A stretch of DNA of 64,000 nt, from assembly GCA_032622095.1 (NCBI GenBank), contig CP136061.1, positions 126,864,754-126,928,753 of the forward strand, in the 5' to 3' direction. Origin of the DNA: Siphonodentalium dalli (taxonomy: Eukaryota > Mollusca > Scaphopoda > Gadilida > Siphonodentaliidae). Every line of letters begins with the position of its first letter. The stretch's first letter is position 1. The notes under the pieces were generated by a model that did no database searches, was not told where the DNA came from, and worked only from the letters and a program-made list of their open reading frames with translations. The position numbers were made by a program, and so were the translations under genes. Of the stretch, positions 24,331 to 36,113 are shown piece after piece.

Positions 24331-25800
24331 CAATTTTCCCCTTCTGTCATACCACAGGACATATTCCATATGATAATGTCTACAGGTATAAAGATGTTTA
24401 CTTCTCAATTTCGTTGGGACAGTACTAAGAAATTTAAATAGTTGACAACTTATTTGATTTCTAGCGAGAATACACTCGGACCGATCTAACACGAACTGAA
24501 GAAGTGATCAAACCGACATCGATATAGAACACATGCTTTGGAGTCCGCTAGTTACATTGCTGTGGTTAGGTTATAAAAAATGACCGCCGGTAATTTAATC
24601 ATGTTATATTCCGGTACAATATGCATCCGAACTTTCTGCCGAGTCTTGAATAGTGGCCGTTTACTTCAACGGGCGTGTTTCCATATACAGCAATTAATTT
24701 TTATCTAATAACTTGTCTATGTTTTAAAGTTATTGCGATTGATAGCATAGTAACAGGTAGAAAATGGACGCAAAACGATCAGCGAAACTACTCTCTGTTT
24801 CTTCTATTGGCCGATAAAATTAAAGTAGGTCCACTAGTGTTTCCACGACATTGAAAACATTGACTGCATTTTCCCTCGGCAGATACAGGACCCGTTCCCC
24901 AAAACCTAGTGGAAAGCCTGCCTTATTTGACGGATTTTTTTTTCCAATTTCATGCATGGTACCCACCCACGTTTTACCTAAAAATATGTAGTCTCACAAC
25001 ATTTAGGCTTGGTATTTGTTTCAGTTATAAAGTCTGAGAACAGATAAGAATCGTATAAACCTGCAGCACCCATTGTTATCCTGTTTGTTTTTGTTTATCA
25101 ATTGACTCATGACTTGTAAACAAGTTATATGAAAATTTTACCATATTTCCAATGCTTGTCTGTAATCACTTCAAATACTGTATCGAAAATATAAAATAAA
25201 AATTTAGGCAAAACATTTATGCTAAATAGTAATGGACCCACACGATCTTATACCATCTGACAACATAGCGTTTAACAGATTGATCAGCATTCATATGGCT
25301 TTGATGTAAAATTGTGTAAAAAAAAATAAAAAAAAATAATAATAATCTGGATGTGGCTTTAAATTGCATTCAATACTTTGTAGCATGATGAGGTTTCCAT
25401 GTTTGCCTCTTATGCTGTCTGATCGGGTCTAATGAGTAAACATTAATGATATAAATAAAATAAATAGCTTTATTTATTTTTATTTACTTTAATCATGGGT
25501 GTCATAATTGTCCATTTTCATCTTGAACCAGTGGCGTTGGTATACTTGACAATATGATCTGATGCAAAAGACGAAATTGTGAGTGTTGGTTTGTAACCGG
25601 GATTTCTGAGAAGCATTATGCCTATATCCACACTAACTACCCCCTTAAGCCCTGACATAAGTGTCATACATACTATAATAATGATGCTGAACACTTTGAG
25701 GCAATTATATTGCAGAAATGTTGTAGGAGGAAAAAACTGTGACCACTTGGACAAAAGTTACTTTTTACGCGGCTGAACCACCCACCGCCGCGGCCTACTG
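24331..25800. other. Unannotated insert between satellite blocks
   Basis: Apart from the 24938-24988 repeat there are only A-rich tracts (25318-25345) and an AT palindrome near 25455-25490. It separates two blocks of one satellite, so it may be inserted DNA. Confidence 0.4.
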
Positions 25801-25819
25801 TATGGAAAAAAGGTGAATG

Positions 25820-26180
25820 ACCCCCCCCCCACCCCTGCCCCCACCCCATCTCAAACCAAACGGTACCAATTGGCGTCTTTAAATCACACGATATCGTGGG
25901 AAAGAATGGGTTATCAATTTGGTGGAAATAGAAATATTTTTATCAAATTTGGTGCCCCTCTCCCCTTCCGTGAACCCTGACTCGAGCGGCGCCACTATTG
26001 GCATCTTTAAATCACATAATTAGATTCCTCATAGCATGGAGATGATTATGTAAAAGTTTGGGGGAAGTCCGCGACAAAATATGGTTTCTGCCCCTCCACC
26101 TTTTCTGCCCCTAGAAACAACAGTGTCACTTTAGAAATTTCTAACCGGCACCATTATCTTCCTCGTAAAATGTTACTGGT
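25820..26180. repeat. Second block of the dimeric satellite
   Basis: C10 at 25821, then TTGGCGTCTTTAAATCACACG, TTTGGTGGAAATAG (about 25919), CTCGAGCGGCGCCACTATTG and GGGGGAAGTCCGCGACAAA (about 26060), in the same order as the 22.4-24.1 kb array. Confidence 0.75.
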
Positions 26181-26185
26181 GACCG

Positions 26186-26490
26186 GGGGGATTTTCCGGG
26201 CGCGTATGTCGGGGTGGATGCATGCATGGGTGGTCGATGGGACCAACCAAAAATGTTTTCCGCAGCTCAAACATTTTTGTTTACTGTTTTTTAAATGAGT
26301 TTGGCTTAAAACACCTTAGAATAACAGGGGGATTTTCCGGGCACGTATGCCGGGATGGGTGGGTGGTCAATAGGACAAACAAACATTTTTTTTCAAAAAT
26401 GGTCGGGAAAAAACTGCCGAAAACGGAAAATATTTTGGACCCGGGACAAGGGTGTGTCATAACCCCCCCCCCCCCCCCCCCCCCCCGGTG
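26186..26490 (+). repeat. G/C-run repeat family, copy 1 (ends in C24)
   Basis: GGGGATTTTCCGGGCGCGTA, GGTGGTCGATGGGACCAAC, GAGTTTGGCTTAAAACACC and AACTGCCGAAAACGGAAAAT, closing with a 24-base C run at 26463-26486. The inverse of 42060-42215 and 42440-42605 contains the same blocks, so it is a dispersed family of unknown type. The first two blocks are partly duplicated internally (26186 and 26330). Confidence 0.7.
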
Positions 26491-27527
26491 ACGTAAAATA
26501 ATTCATTCGTGGCAGTGACTATTGTGTGAAACACTCGAGCGCAATGCCCTGCCTCTCGTCAATTAGTTCACGTCACCAGTTCAATCAAGTGATTACTCTC
26601 TATATAATGGCAGGACATACATTTATAATACAGGGCTTATGAATGTGCAACCATGGTTAGAATGGAATTTCCTCCCGGACAACATGATCTTCGAAGGACA
26701 CCGACAACACTCACCTGTACAACACATAAGTTTCGTGACATGTATATGTCTGTATGCTGATCAGTATCGCATCACGATTTTTGCCTACGCATGGAAATCT
26801 ATAAAGGTATAATTCATGAGAAAAAAAATATTTTCGTGAGTATAATACAGTGGTCAATTAGGGTTGTGCTAATGGTGTGCTGACTTTTCATCCTCATCAC
26901 GAATGCCGTGGGCGACACTTATCTATTTCGATAAGCGCGCATAATTATTTATGCTCCATTTGTGTTTGTTTACTTAAATCGTATTTTTCCGGCGAATCGT
27001 GAGGTCATCGTCACCTCTTGTCTCGCTCGTCCCACACACTCTAATTTAAGGTCACGTTAGATTTAAGTACGAAATTCGTGTATGTGAAAATTACTACAGA
27101 TATATGAAAATTCATATTCGAAATAAATTACATAAGGGTTGCACAAGTCTATAAACCTCTTGGTTGATGCGGTAGCAAATTATTTGGTTAGTGAAGTCCC
27201 GTTTGATAGTTGATCTGACAATAATAAGGCCCACACAAATATCTTTGATATTTGTCAGGTTGGAGCGTATCAGTGGTCTCAGTTTGTCTTCGCCACCGAC
27301 TATACTATTTATACATGTCCGTACACGTTGGGTCGATGCCTATATATAGCCATGTATAGGGAGGGGGACTCTAAGTGTTTAGCACTTGTCCTCCACCCTC
27401 TTTGCTTGAATATGTACTTTGTTTAAACACATGTATGTATGAGCAAACAAATATGTTTAATCCAGTCATGTGTAGGTTTGTCACCGTAAAAATATGTGAT
27501 TTATCCCGCCGAGTGCATATCCATAGC
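26491..27527. other. Unannotated
   Basis: No supported gene or repeat. Confidence 0.4.
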
Positions 27528-28586
27528 ACTACAATCAGGGACGTGGCTAGAGGGTCTCCGCTGGGGTGTCCACCTTGGGAATTTCCAACTGCACCCCTTG
27601 AGTCGGAATCACACCAACACAACTTTTTGCATAATTCCATTTGCACCCCCTTGTACCTCATGCTCAGGCCTAATTTCTTATATATTCATAAGCCATGCTT
27701 CTATTTTCCCAGTATGAGAACATTAAGATATTTTAACCTGAAAATTGCCCCAAAAAAAACAACTAGTGATCTAATTCCAGACAAATGCACACAGCTACCG
27801 ACAACAGACCAGGAAACACCGGGCCGACCATGGTTGTTCGGCCCGGTGTGAGAAAATTTTGAAAACTATACAAGAAAATCGCAAATCCTAGCATCTAGAC
27901 TGGCCTCAACTGAAGCTTTCCTAGTGTTGGAAATTTCAAACCTCATGCTCCCCCTCAGGTTGGAAAATTCTTCAACTGATGACCATTTATGTCTACAAGT
28001 TTGACCAAATGTAGTAAAATATTGTTTTGCTAAACTAATTAGCAGTTTTGTATTGGCCATGTGGATGGGGCAATGACACACCGGGCCGACCATGGTTCGG
28101 CCCGGTGTGCGAAAATTTTGAAATCTGAACAAGAAAATCGCAAAATCCTAACATCTAGACTAGCCTCAAGCCTTCCTACTGTTGGAAATTTCAAACCCTA
28201 CACCCCCACTTAGGTTGGAAAATTTCCAACTGATGACAATTCCAATGACAATGTTGACCAATTGTATGACAATATTGTTTTCTTAAATTAACTAGAAGTT
28301 TTTGACTGGCCACGGGGGAGGGACCAGGACACAAGCTTTCCAAGTGTTGGAAATTTCCAACCTGTCACCTCCTTAAGGTTGGAAAATTTCCAACTGATGA
28401 CCATTTCTGTCAAAATTTTTGACAAAAAATAGGAACATATGCAAATATTGGTCGAAAAACAATAAATTCCCCCAATAAATTGTTTTTACCTGAAATTAGG
28501 AATTTCCAACTATTGAAAATATAGCTCTCTGCTGGGGAGAGACACCCCCCACACCCCCCCCCTTTAGCCACATCCCTGACTACAAT
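27528..28586. mobile_element. Non-autonomous hAT element, 1043 bp, with 8-bp target duplication
   Basis: ACTACAAT at 27528-27535 and 28579-28586 flanks 27536-28578. The left end starts CAGGGACGTGGCTAGAGGG and the right end is the inverse of CAGGGATGTGGCTAAAGGGG. CAGGG termini with 8-bp duplications are the hAT signature. The interior has no transposase. It holds about two and a half tandem units of about 262 bp, each with a strong hairpin (27816-27849 and 28078-28108, core CACCGGGCCGACCATGG) and repeated GTTGGAAATTTC/GGTTGGAAAATTTCC pairs. Confidence 0.9.
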
Positions 28587-28670
28587 TAGTACATAGTAAC
28601 ACACAGGTTTCACGTACGTTGTCCTAAACCTGGCGATCATACATGTTGCGAACTGAGTAATAAAGATGCA

Positions 28671-29095
28671 TTTTCCGAATTAACGCTCCTAAATTACTTT
28701 TTCTTTGGCTTCGGGGGTAAAACAGTCGAGTCGAGGAACCCACCCATCAAAGCTTAGAATGATCAGATATCGATTTTTGAAGTTTGTTATTTCTCGAGAT
28801 GTGCAATTATTTGTCGCCCAGAAAAACGTCGTAAAACGGACGGTCTCGGACAAAATTGCGGATGAAGATGGATAACTCTAAAATCAAGTGATAATACGGC
28901 CATATTTCGTTGAACAAAATGTTGATAAATAACACGTTTTGGGAAATTTTATACCATTCATAGTTGACAGCCGTTAGCATTATTTTGTTGCAATTACTCG
29001 ATTCTGATAACTAAAGCGTATTTTGAAGAAATGTTGCTGTTGTTGTTGCTGTTGTTGCTGTTGATGTTGTTGTTGTTGTTGTTGTTGTGTCTTGA
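28671..29095 (+). repeat. 430-bp repeat family, copy 2, ending in a GTT microsatellite
   Basis: Opens CGAATTAACGCTCCTAAATTAC and continues GAGTCGAGGAACCCACCCAT, GATGAAGATGGATAACTCTA and GTTGAACAAAATGTTGATAA, as does 38140-38610. From 29031 the tail becomes (GTTGCT/GTTGTT)n for about 60 bases, where the other copies have a single GTTGTTG. This looks like microsatellite growth from a 3' tail. The Asn-rich open frame here is that repeat. Confidence 0.8.
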
Positions 29096-29880
29096 TTGTG
29101 TTTTCTCCTTGAGTAATATGCGGAGGGTTATATTTACGAGGCGCAAGCCGAGTGAAAATAATCCTCGCATCTCACGAGAGAAGAAAACCCGTGCGTTACT
29201 CATAGTAACTCAGAACAGTTGACTGTTGTGTTTTTTATATTTTCTATGACAGTTTGTCACGAGCCAGACCACAAGCCTGGACTTAATACGTTCTTAAACT
29301 ATCACATCGCCAGCCATTTGTGTTAAAATAACGCGCAAATATACCGAATGACACAAAACTTGACACCAAGACGCAGTGCTGAGAGTAGGATAACATCTTG
29401 AGAGTAGGATAACATCTTGAGAGTAGGATAACACGTTCGGTCTTCTGGGAGTGGGGACATGATTTATATTTTGATGCAAACTACATGTTCCTGCTCAAAC
29501 AGCTAACGACATTCATGGTAAAACACTTTCCTCGTGATGTACATCGTGGTATTTTGTTTCTTTTGGTATAGAGAGATGATTCGCCTTGTCATTCGTATCG
29601 AATTAACGATGAATGTCAAACGTGTAACATTAATTCCCCAATTGCCACTTTATAAAATATGTTTGTTGGGAAATATCGAACATCCTGAGCATACAGCACA
29701 AAAATAAATATCATGCAGATCTTCAACACCAAACATATAAAGCAGGTTTTCTTCGTCAAACAAATCGACCAATAAATTAAAGACCATTCGAATTTCAGTC
29801 GTTTATCTGACAAGTGGCTATTTGCATTTATATGTTGCATGTATGTCTTGCCATATACATACACTACTCGTTTAATATAT
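29096..29880. other. Unannotated; one 19-bp triplicate
   Basis: GAGAGTAGGATAACATCTT is present about three times in tandem at 29382-29435. No gene supported. Confidence 0.5.
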
Positions 29881-29881
29881 A

Positions 29882-30415
29882 GAGTCCCCAGTGTATAGCG
29901 GAATTTACAAAACGTGTCCAGTTAATTAGGTATGGACCGAGCCTTTGGCGAGGTCGTAACCTAATTTACTGGACGTGTTTTGTGAATTCCGCTATAACTG
30001 AGGACGAGTTGTAGATTCTATTTAATACATTATCCAAAACCTCGACAAAACATATACGTGAATCAACAAATGGGACGCGAAACTAACATCGGCTCATATA
30101 AGGCATGCGATGATGTATCTACGCGTTGTTTGTCCGCGTACAGAATAGTCCCAGATAAACAAAAACTCTTTGTCGCATTTAAAGGCGTATATGTTATGAC
30201 ATAACTTTTTCGAACTCTTTATTCATTATAGTTTGTTCGAAAAATATTGGAAGCCATAGTATTTTGAGATGTAAAGAACGGAATGTAAACAGACGACAAA
30301 CCGGAAGTCAAAGGTCACCTGGCACTATTTCCTGTTATTAACATTTAATATCACAATTTATAGAATGGGTTTATTGAATCGAATAAGGGTAGGATCATGT
30401 AATAAAACGCAGGAC
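29882..30415 (+). mobile_element. Hairpin-led element, copy 1 (uninterrupted)
   Basis: Starts with a hairpin (29882-30009: GTCCCCAGTGTATAGCGGAA, loop CCGAGCCTTTGGCGAGGTC, inverse arm). Unpaired sequence follows, including GGGACGCGAAACTAACATCG, AGTCCCAGATAAACAAAAAC, TCATTATAGTTTGTTCGAAA and GAAGTCAAAGGTCACCTGGC. 58628-60612 is a second copy in the same order, split by an insertion. No coding capacity. Confidence 0.8.
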
Positions 30416-31254
30416 GCGTATCCGCGTTCTAAGTGCAACTATATATCTATCGAACGCGAAATGACTGAAATCGACCCTCGAAATTAGTGACGTTTTTTTG
30501 TGCAAATTTACATCCTTGCGTTAGCCGTTTTAACGGGAACTTGTAATTCGCAACCTGCCGATTGTTAGTTTTCTTCGTGTAATCGGTTCTGCTCGGCCTG
30601 CGAAGGTTTGAGGAGATTGATTATAAACAAACTGAGCATTTATATTTTATTTCATATTGTTCTGTAACAAACGTTTACGGTGAATGCTCCAAAATGGTAT
30701 TCTATTTTCAATAATGGAAACCGTAACATATGACGTACATGTACGCGTGACTATATTTCGTACATATATAGGCCTATAAACGTAAGTTATTCATTTCTTT
30801 CTAACGTGGGTACTTGTATCATCTTCCGCCCGTGCCTTAAACAGCCATTTATGGTAGAGATGTATCGCAAACACAAGGATAGAGTTACGACTTCATTAAG
30901 CTAAGTTGTCGTCATAAATTTTGTTTAAGGCCACAATTCGTTTCGCAAAAATGACAGCGACGAGTATGATATCTGAATTGGACAATGCATGCATGGCTAA
31001 TCACCAAATAATTGGTTTGAAAAATCAAATGTTATACAATTAGTTCAACCTTGTCTTCAGTGTGAAATTTTCAGTTTATAGCTTCACACATATTGCTGAA
31101 GTTTGAGAGACGCCGCAGCACTCACTTTGTCGTCACATTCCAAAGTGTGTGAAAAAATAAGTAAATGATTGTATGATAGAAAATTATAATTGTTCCGTGA
31201 TTCAGAGAATGATACAAGTTGCACGTAATTAATTTAAAATAAACATCGGACCGT
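30416..31254 (-). other. Possible 3' UTR and downstream flank of the EF-hand gene
   Basis: Directly downstream, on the minus strand, of the TAG at 31257-31255. The nearest clean AATAAA on that strand is at 30651-30646, about 600 bases past the stop. A processing site there would be plausible but is unproven. No other feature. Confidence 0.3.
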
Positions 31255-31562
31255 CTACTCCTCATTCTGTAACTCCTGCAATAACTCCTCTAGTTCTTCC
31301 AGTCGTCCATCCATTGTTCTTTTACTCGGTCCATTTCCATTTCCGTTGTTATTGCCGCCATTTTCGTTACCATTTTCGTTAGCATTCTCTTCTCCTTGGG
31401 CGCTGTTCTGTCCATTGCCGTTTCCATTGCCGTTTCCATTGCCGTTTCCACTCCCGTTTCCGTTTCCGCTGCCGTTGCCATTTCCGTTTCCATCGTCTTC
31501 GTCTGGAATACCACCATGTCTCACAATAGCTGCTGCCAGTTTCAGTCCCAATGGTGCTCCGG
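31255..31562 (-). CDS. Secreted EF-hand protein, exon 4 (last): Asn-Gly run and acidic tail
   Basis: Final coding exon of the gene that starts at 48379. The acceptor is TTTAAATAG before 31562. Its first two bases complete a Ser codon with the T left by exon 3, and the frame then runs 101 codons to TAG at 31257-31255. It begins GAPLGLKLAAAIVRHGG, short and amphipathic, then DEDDG. An alternating Asn-Gly/Ser-Gly run follows, encoded by a GGAAAC/GGCAAT hexamer repeat (about 31410-31490). After an Asn/Glu-rich stretch and a small basic patch, an acidic leucine-rich helix ends in LEELLQELQNEE. Asn-Gly runs are known from some molluscan shell-matrix proteins; similarity here may be compositional only. 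The acceptor tract is modest and further exons could lie in the 11.3-kb intron before it. The short reading from the TTG at 31551 is not a separate gene. Confidence 0.72.
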
Positions 31563-33950
31563 CTATTTAAATGGAAAGCAATGTGGTATCATTCGATTAG
31601 TTCCTGTCATAAAAGGTTGATTATTTCTTTTTCTCGTAAGAAGAGCAACCAACGATGGTGCAAGGGTGATGGGTGATGGGGGTGCCGAAACATTTCCAGG
31701 ATACAAGGTCCGGGTGGTTGGGTGGTGCCTGAGAACCCCCCGCCTCAATCGAAGATGTTTCCAACGCCATGTAATTTGTGCTCCAAACCCACGTTTAAAG
31801 ACAAATTATGAATAATAAAATTAATATAAATGTATGTGATTGTGTGTGAGCTGTGAATACGATACCACCAACCCCATACCATAAAGGATAGTATTGTTAT
31901 TGTTTGGTGTTTATGAAATGTCGGAATGTTATATTATGTCCATTTACAGTATCAAGGTCTACTCAATATGTGTTCTTTTATGACATGATATCACGGGGTT
32001 GTCCGGCTTCTGACGAGGAAAACATTCTACTGAAAAAAAGCCATTCCATCAGTTATCACAGGTTTTCATCGTCGTATTTGACCTTCAATTAGAAAACAAA
32101 TACTCATCATTGTTAAGCTAACAACTTTTGATTTCGGGATTCCAATTTCTGTCATTGCAAAGAATACATGTAATTTGTTTGTGCATGCTCTTCAAAATTT
32201 TAATTATTATTTTTTATTGAAACAGACCATAGATGGAAAATTATAATTAAAACAACTACTGGGAAGCATACTACGCAGAAGACCAACGTTGTTGTTTCAG
32301 CCAAACCTTGGCTGTTTATTTCACAGGAGTTTCTGGGATAACCTGTGTGTCGGCTCAGAACATGCGTGCCAATTGAGGAGAACACGCGAAGGATTTGTGT
32401 AAATGTTAGCCCAAACGACATTTCGAAGTAACGACTGCTTTGTTGTTTATTTCGAGGAATAATACCGCATCATATGAATTCAGCCCAAATATATTGACAG
32501 GTGTCAAGGGTCAAACTCAAAACTGAGCAATAAAAAACTAATATTAATAAATACCGAGTATATTTAATTTAACGCCAATGGGTCGTTTATGTGCGTTCAA
32601 GAGTGTATTTATGCCTAAAGCAAAGTGAAATAACGATCTTAAAATGAATTGGCCGGTATATTGTATTAGTTATCAGGGTTACCAGGGTCGTAGTTGCATA
32701 AATTACAATATAGTTTATGTTTATGCTAAGATAACTTGATCGGTATTGAGGTTAACACATATCCCATATATGGACATTCCAAATATGGAAAGTGACGTGC
32801 GCAAAATATAGCTGTGCATCGATATCGGTTATCTGGGTCAGATATATTTATAGCGTCGAAGCGAAGAAATGTCAAATTCCTTGTCTGGATACGCGTCTTA
32901 TTCTCACGTATACCGTGTTTATATCGGTTTTATTCTATGTGTTGTTGTGTATTGTATTACTTTGATCAAGGTTGCGCTTTTGTTATTCTCACAAAAGGTA
33001 AATTTGATGCGTGTTTACATTTCAAAATTTCGTCGGCCATGTACAGCTGTACAGTAACACTGAATTCCACATTCCTGAATTACGAGACTAATTGATCGAA
33101 TGAGGTCAATTTTTCGCATATAACAAGACACGTATATGTTATTCTGGACAATTCTGTCGAGTGCCGAATCTCATTTCGCATTATTTTCGTTTTTATCGAA
33201 AAATAATCGTTCTCTAGCTATGCCTATGGACCATGTAAATTTTTTTCAACCAAAAAAAATTCATTGTTTTGCCAATTTCAAGCTAGTTGATAGCATGGTC
33301 ATGGTATAATTTGGCCTAGCGAGTGTCGGTAGACGTTTCTTGAGTGTGCACAACAAATTTTGGTCCCAACGAAGCAGGCTAAAATCGTGAAATTTGTCAA
33401 TATTACTTTGCGTGTGAAGAAAATATTCATTTAAACTTCCAAAATTGGTTGAAATATGCTCAACAACATTCAGTTGAATGGTGACATTATTTATAGTCAC
33501 CGACTAACTTCCACGATGAATCAAATTTGTTTTTATTGGTGACAATTATGTCGCGAGAGATAAAAATGTTAATTTTTTTAAGAAAATGTTAAATTTTAGC
33601 TCATTTTAAGACTTTAATTGCTTGTAGATTGGTGTTAATTATCTTTGTCAATGATGTCATGTCACGCTTGTTAATAATTCATTTGTTCGGAAATACTTAT
33701 TGGGGGTCGAAATGTATAAAATTTAACTCCCACCACTTCCAAAAACAACACCGATAAACAATAACACTCTATAACACGCTATTTATTGTCCTGATATCAG
33801 TGATATAAATGAATGCCTAAAATTAGTATTATCCTGAAATAAATTTATGCCACTTTGGCGAACATGGGAACCACGGTACAATTTATGCCATTTAGGCACA
33901 CTTCAGAGTGAAATCAGGGCTTATATTTCGGCGAGAATCCAAATCTAGAT
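31563..33950. other. Intron 3, 3' part: unannotated
   Basis: Within the 11,289-base intron between exons 3 and 4. AT-rich; no exon, repeat or RNA gene could be supported. Confidence 0.45.
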
Positions 33951-34027
33951 TCTCGTAAATATTCTCGCAAATTACCCTGAATTCTCGTGAAAAAGTATAT
34001 ATGAATTCTCGCAAAATCAGATGAAAT

Positions 34028-35025
34028 ATATGCCCTGGAAATATAGCAAATCGTTTAATGCTTTAGAATTTTGGTTTTCGGAGATTTATATATATGCTTC
34101 AAGACATATTATGGACTTGTTATGGACTTTTTCGGGTGCGAGAAATTGATAAGTTAGTGCTCAGGCACTTTGCCAACCTGGGGAATGTTATCATTCTACT
34201 AACATCACTGAAAATTTCCAAAAAAATCTGCCACACCACTTCATAGAGAACATCGTCTGAACTACTCCAAATTGTAAATATTTACATCTCGATTCGGGGC
34301 GCAACTATCGGCTATAATTAAACAAAAATGATTTTGCCATCTAGAGTCATTGCATTTAACTAATATATAAGAATGATGTTGTGTATCATCCATTTGGATT
34401 AATATTCGTAACGAATAACTACTTTGAGAAAGATTATTCTTAATTTCTATTCGATCACTCTGCCCGGTGTCTGCCGGAGTGTTTCACATCACTTTAATCA
34501 AGGAAGACTGTTCAGAAAAACTGCATTTCAAGAAATCGTTTAATGCTTTAGAATTTTGGTTTTCGGAGATTTATATATATATGCTTAAAGACATATTATG
34601 GACTTGTTATGGACTTTTTCGGGTGCGAGAAATTGATAAGTTAGTGCTCTCGCACTTTGCCAACCTGGGGAATGTTATCATTCTACTAAAATCAACACTG
34701 AAAATTTCCACAAAAATCTACCACCCAACTTCATAGAGAACATCGTCTGAACTACTCCAAATTGTAAATATTTACATCTCGATTCGGGGCGCAACTATCG
34801 GCTATAATTAAAAAAAATGATTTCGCCATCGAGAGTCATTGCATTTAACTAATATATAAGAATGACGTTGTGTATCATCCATTTGGATTAATATTCGTAA
34901 CAAATAACTACTTTGAGAAAGATTATTCTTAATTTCTATTTGATCACTCTGCCCGTTGTCTGCCGGAGTGTTTCACATCACTTTAATCAAGGAAGACTGT
35001 TCAGAAAAACTGCATTTCAAGATCA
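34028..35025 (+). repeat. Tandem segmental duplication, period about 485-489 bp, holding TTAA elements
   Basis: TCGTTTAATGCTTTAGAATT starts at 34051 and 34536; AGGAAGACTGTTCAGAAAAA at 34501 and 34990. The copies are about 95 percent alike by eye. Each contains a member of the 375-400 bp TTAA family (34101-34497 and 34585-34986). The first copy has lost its left TTAA (TTCAAG). Near identity points to a recent duplication. Confidence 0.9.
34585..34986 (+). mobile_element. TTAA-flanked element, 375-400 bp family (copy 2 of 5)
   Basis: Bounded by TTAA at 34585-34588 and 34983-34986. Left end TTAAAGACATATTATGGACT, right end GAGTGTTTCACATCACTTTAA. The interior contains ATCGTCTGAACTACTCCAAA, TTTACATCTCGATTCGGGGC and ATTGCATTTAACTAATATAT. 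Other copies: 34101-34497, 47110-47484, 51095-51470 and 61865-62247, all in this orientation. Only short, weak terminal inversion (TTAAAG and CTTTAA). Non-coding; mobilised in trans if at all. Confidence 0.85.
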
Positions 35026-35089
35026 CCAAACAACTTTCCTTTTTAGGGCCACCACATCTTTCCAAAGATGTACTTCTTCCATTTTGCTA

Positions 35090-35320
35090 TCAAAGACCGA
35101 AAAATGTCGTTAAACTACAGATCCAAATACCCACTAAGGGCCCCTATATCTTGAAATATTAAAGACCGAGAATGTCGTTAAACTATAAAGACCGAAAAAT
35201 GTCGTTAAACTAGAGATCCAAATACCCCCTATATCTTGAGATATTATAAAGACCGAAAAATGTCATTAAACTATTAAAGACCGAAAAATGTCGTTAAACT
35301 AGAAATCCAAACATCCCCAT
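35090..35320 (+). repeat. AAAGACCGAAAAATGTCGTT minisatellite, alternating long and short units
   Basis: Five units start AAAGACCGAAAAATGTCGTTA near 35092, 35162, 35189, 35249 and 35276. Lengths alternate, about 27-28 bases and about 60-70 bases. The long form adds GATCCAAATACCCC and CTATATCTTGA. Confidence 0.8.
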
Positions 35321-35612
35321 CCCCTATTTTTTTTAGACAATTAGTAACGAAATATGTCGTTACACCATTAATAGATAATTTGTGTTTATGAAAGTCTGGC
35401 ACCCATTAGCAGTTTGTTTTCAGTACATTTTAATATTCATTGGAACGTAAACAATTATTCGCTGCCTTTCGTTACTGGTTTCCTCGACTCAAATATTTCT
35501 CACTGCTCAATACTTCAATACTTATAATTAAAAAAAATGTTCTGTGTTTTGTGTCACTTCTTAATAGCATTATGTATTCTGCTATTGACAAGAAACAAAG
35601 TTGCAGTATACT

Positions 35613-36113
35613 TTAAAGGTATACGGAAGGCCTTGGTGGGTATCCTGTGAACATATTTCCACCTGTCAAAAACCGCTACAAACGAAAATAATATTCAAAT
35701 ATAGACATACTTTGTTAATATACAAATGAGAAATATCTCATAAACAGTATGTTATTGTCGTAAATTTGACGATTGTTATGTAAACAAAGCGTAAAAAGTT
35801 ACTTTCTTGGTGTTTCTTTATATTATGATGGTAAACATAAAGAGCGTTCTTTGTTGCTCAATTCCTTATTTGGAAATAATAAAGAGCGTTTATACCATTT
35901 GTGTGTGATTAGCCAGTAGCATTGTGGTGCCTTCTATAACAAAAATCAGACTCTTGTTTAGGTAAAATTTAGTAGGTCTTTATGTGAGCATGAGGTTTAC
36001 GCGATAGTGATCGTATATTTGAACCAAAATGTATGCGTTTTAATATTTTTCTGTTTACGGTGTTTGGAACAAATATGAATATTTTCGACAACTAAGCCCC
36101 CTCGTCCCTTTAA
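35613..36113. mobile_element. TTAA-flanked element, about 510 bp family (copy 2)
   Basis: TTAA at 35613-35616 and 36110-36113. Shares TGTCAAAAACCGC, CATAAACAGTATGTTA, GGTAAACATAAAGAGCGTT, GGAAATAATAAAGAGCGTTT, TTTGTGTGTGATTA and GGAACAAATATGAATATTT with 18377-18894. Terminal inversions are eroded, so this copy is older. Confidence 0.78.

Noticed and set aside
27375-27851. 158-codon plus-strand frame
   Set aside because: Spans the left end of the hAT element and unrelated flank; no family motif.
28994-29222. Asn-rich and Leu-rich frames
   Set aside because: Direct translation of the GTT microsatellite.
29382-29435. Three short direct repeats as a CRISPR-like array
   Set aside because: Contiguous 19-mers with no spacers, in an animal genome.
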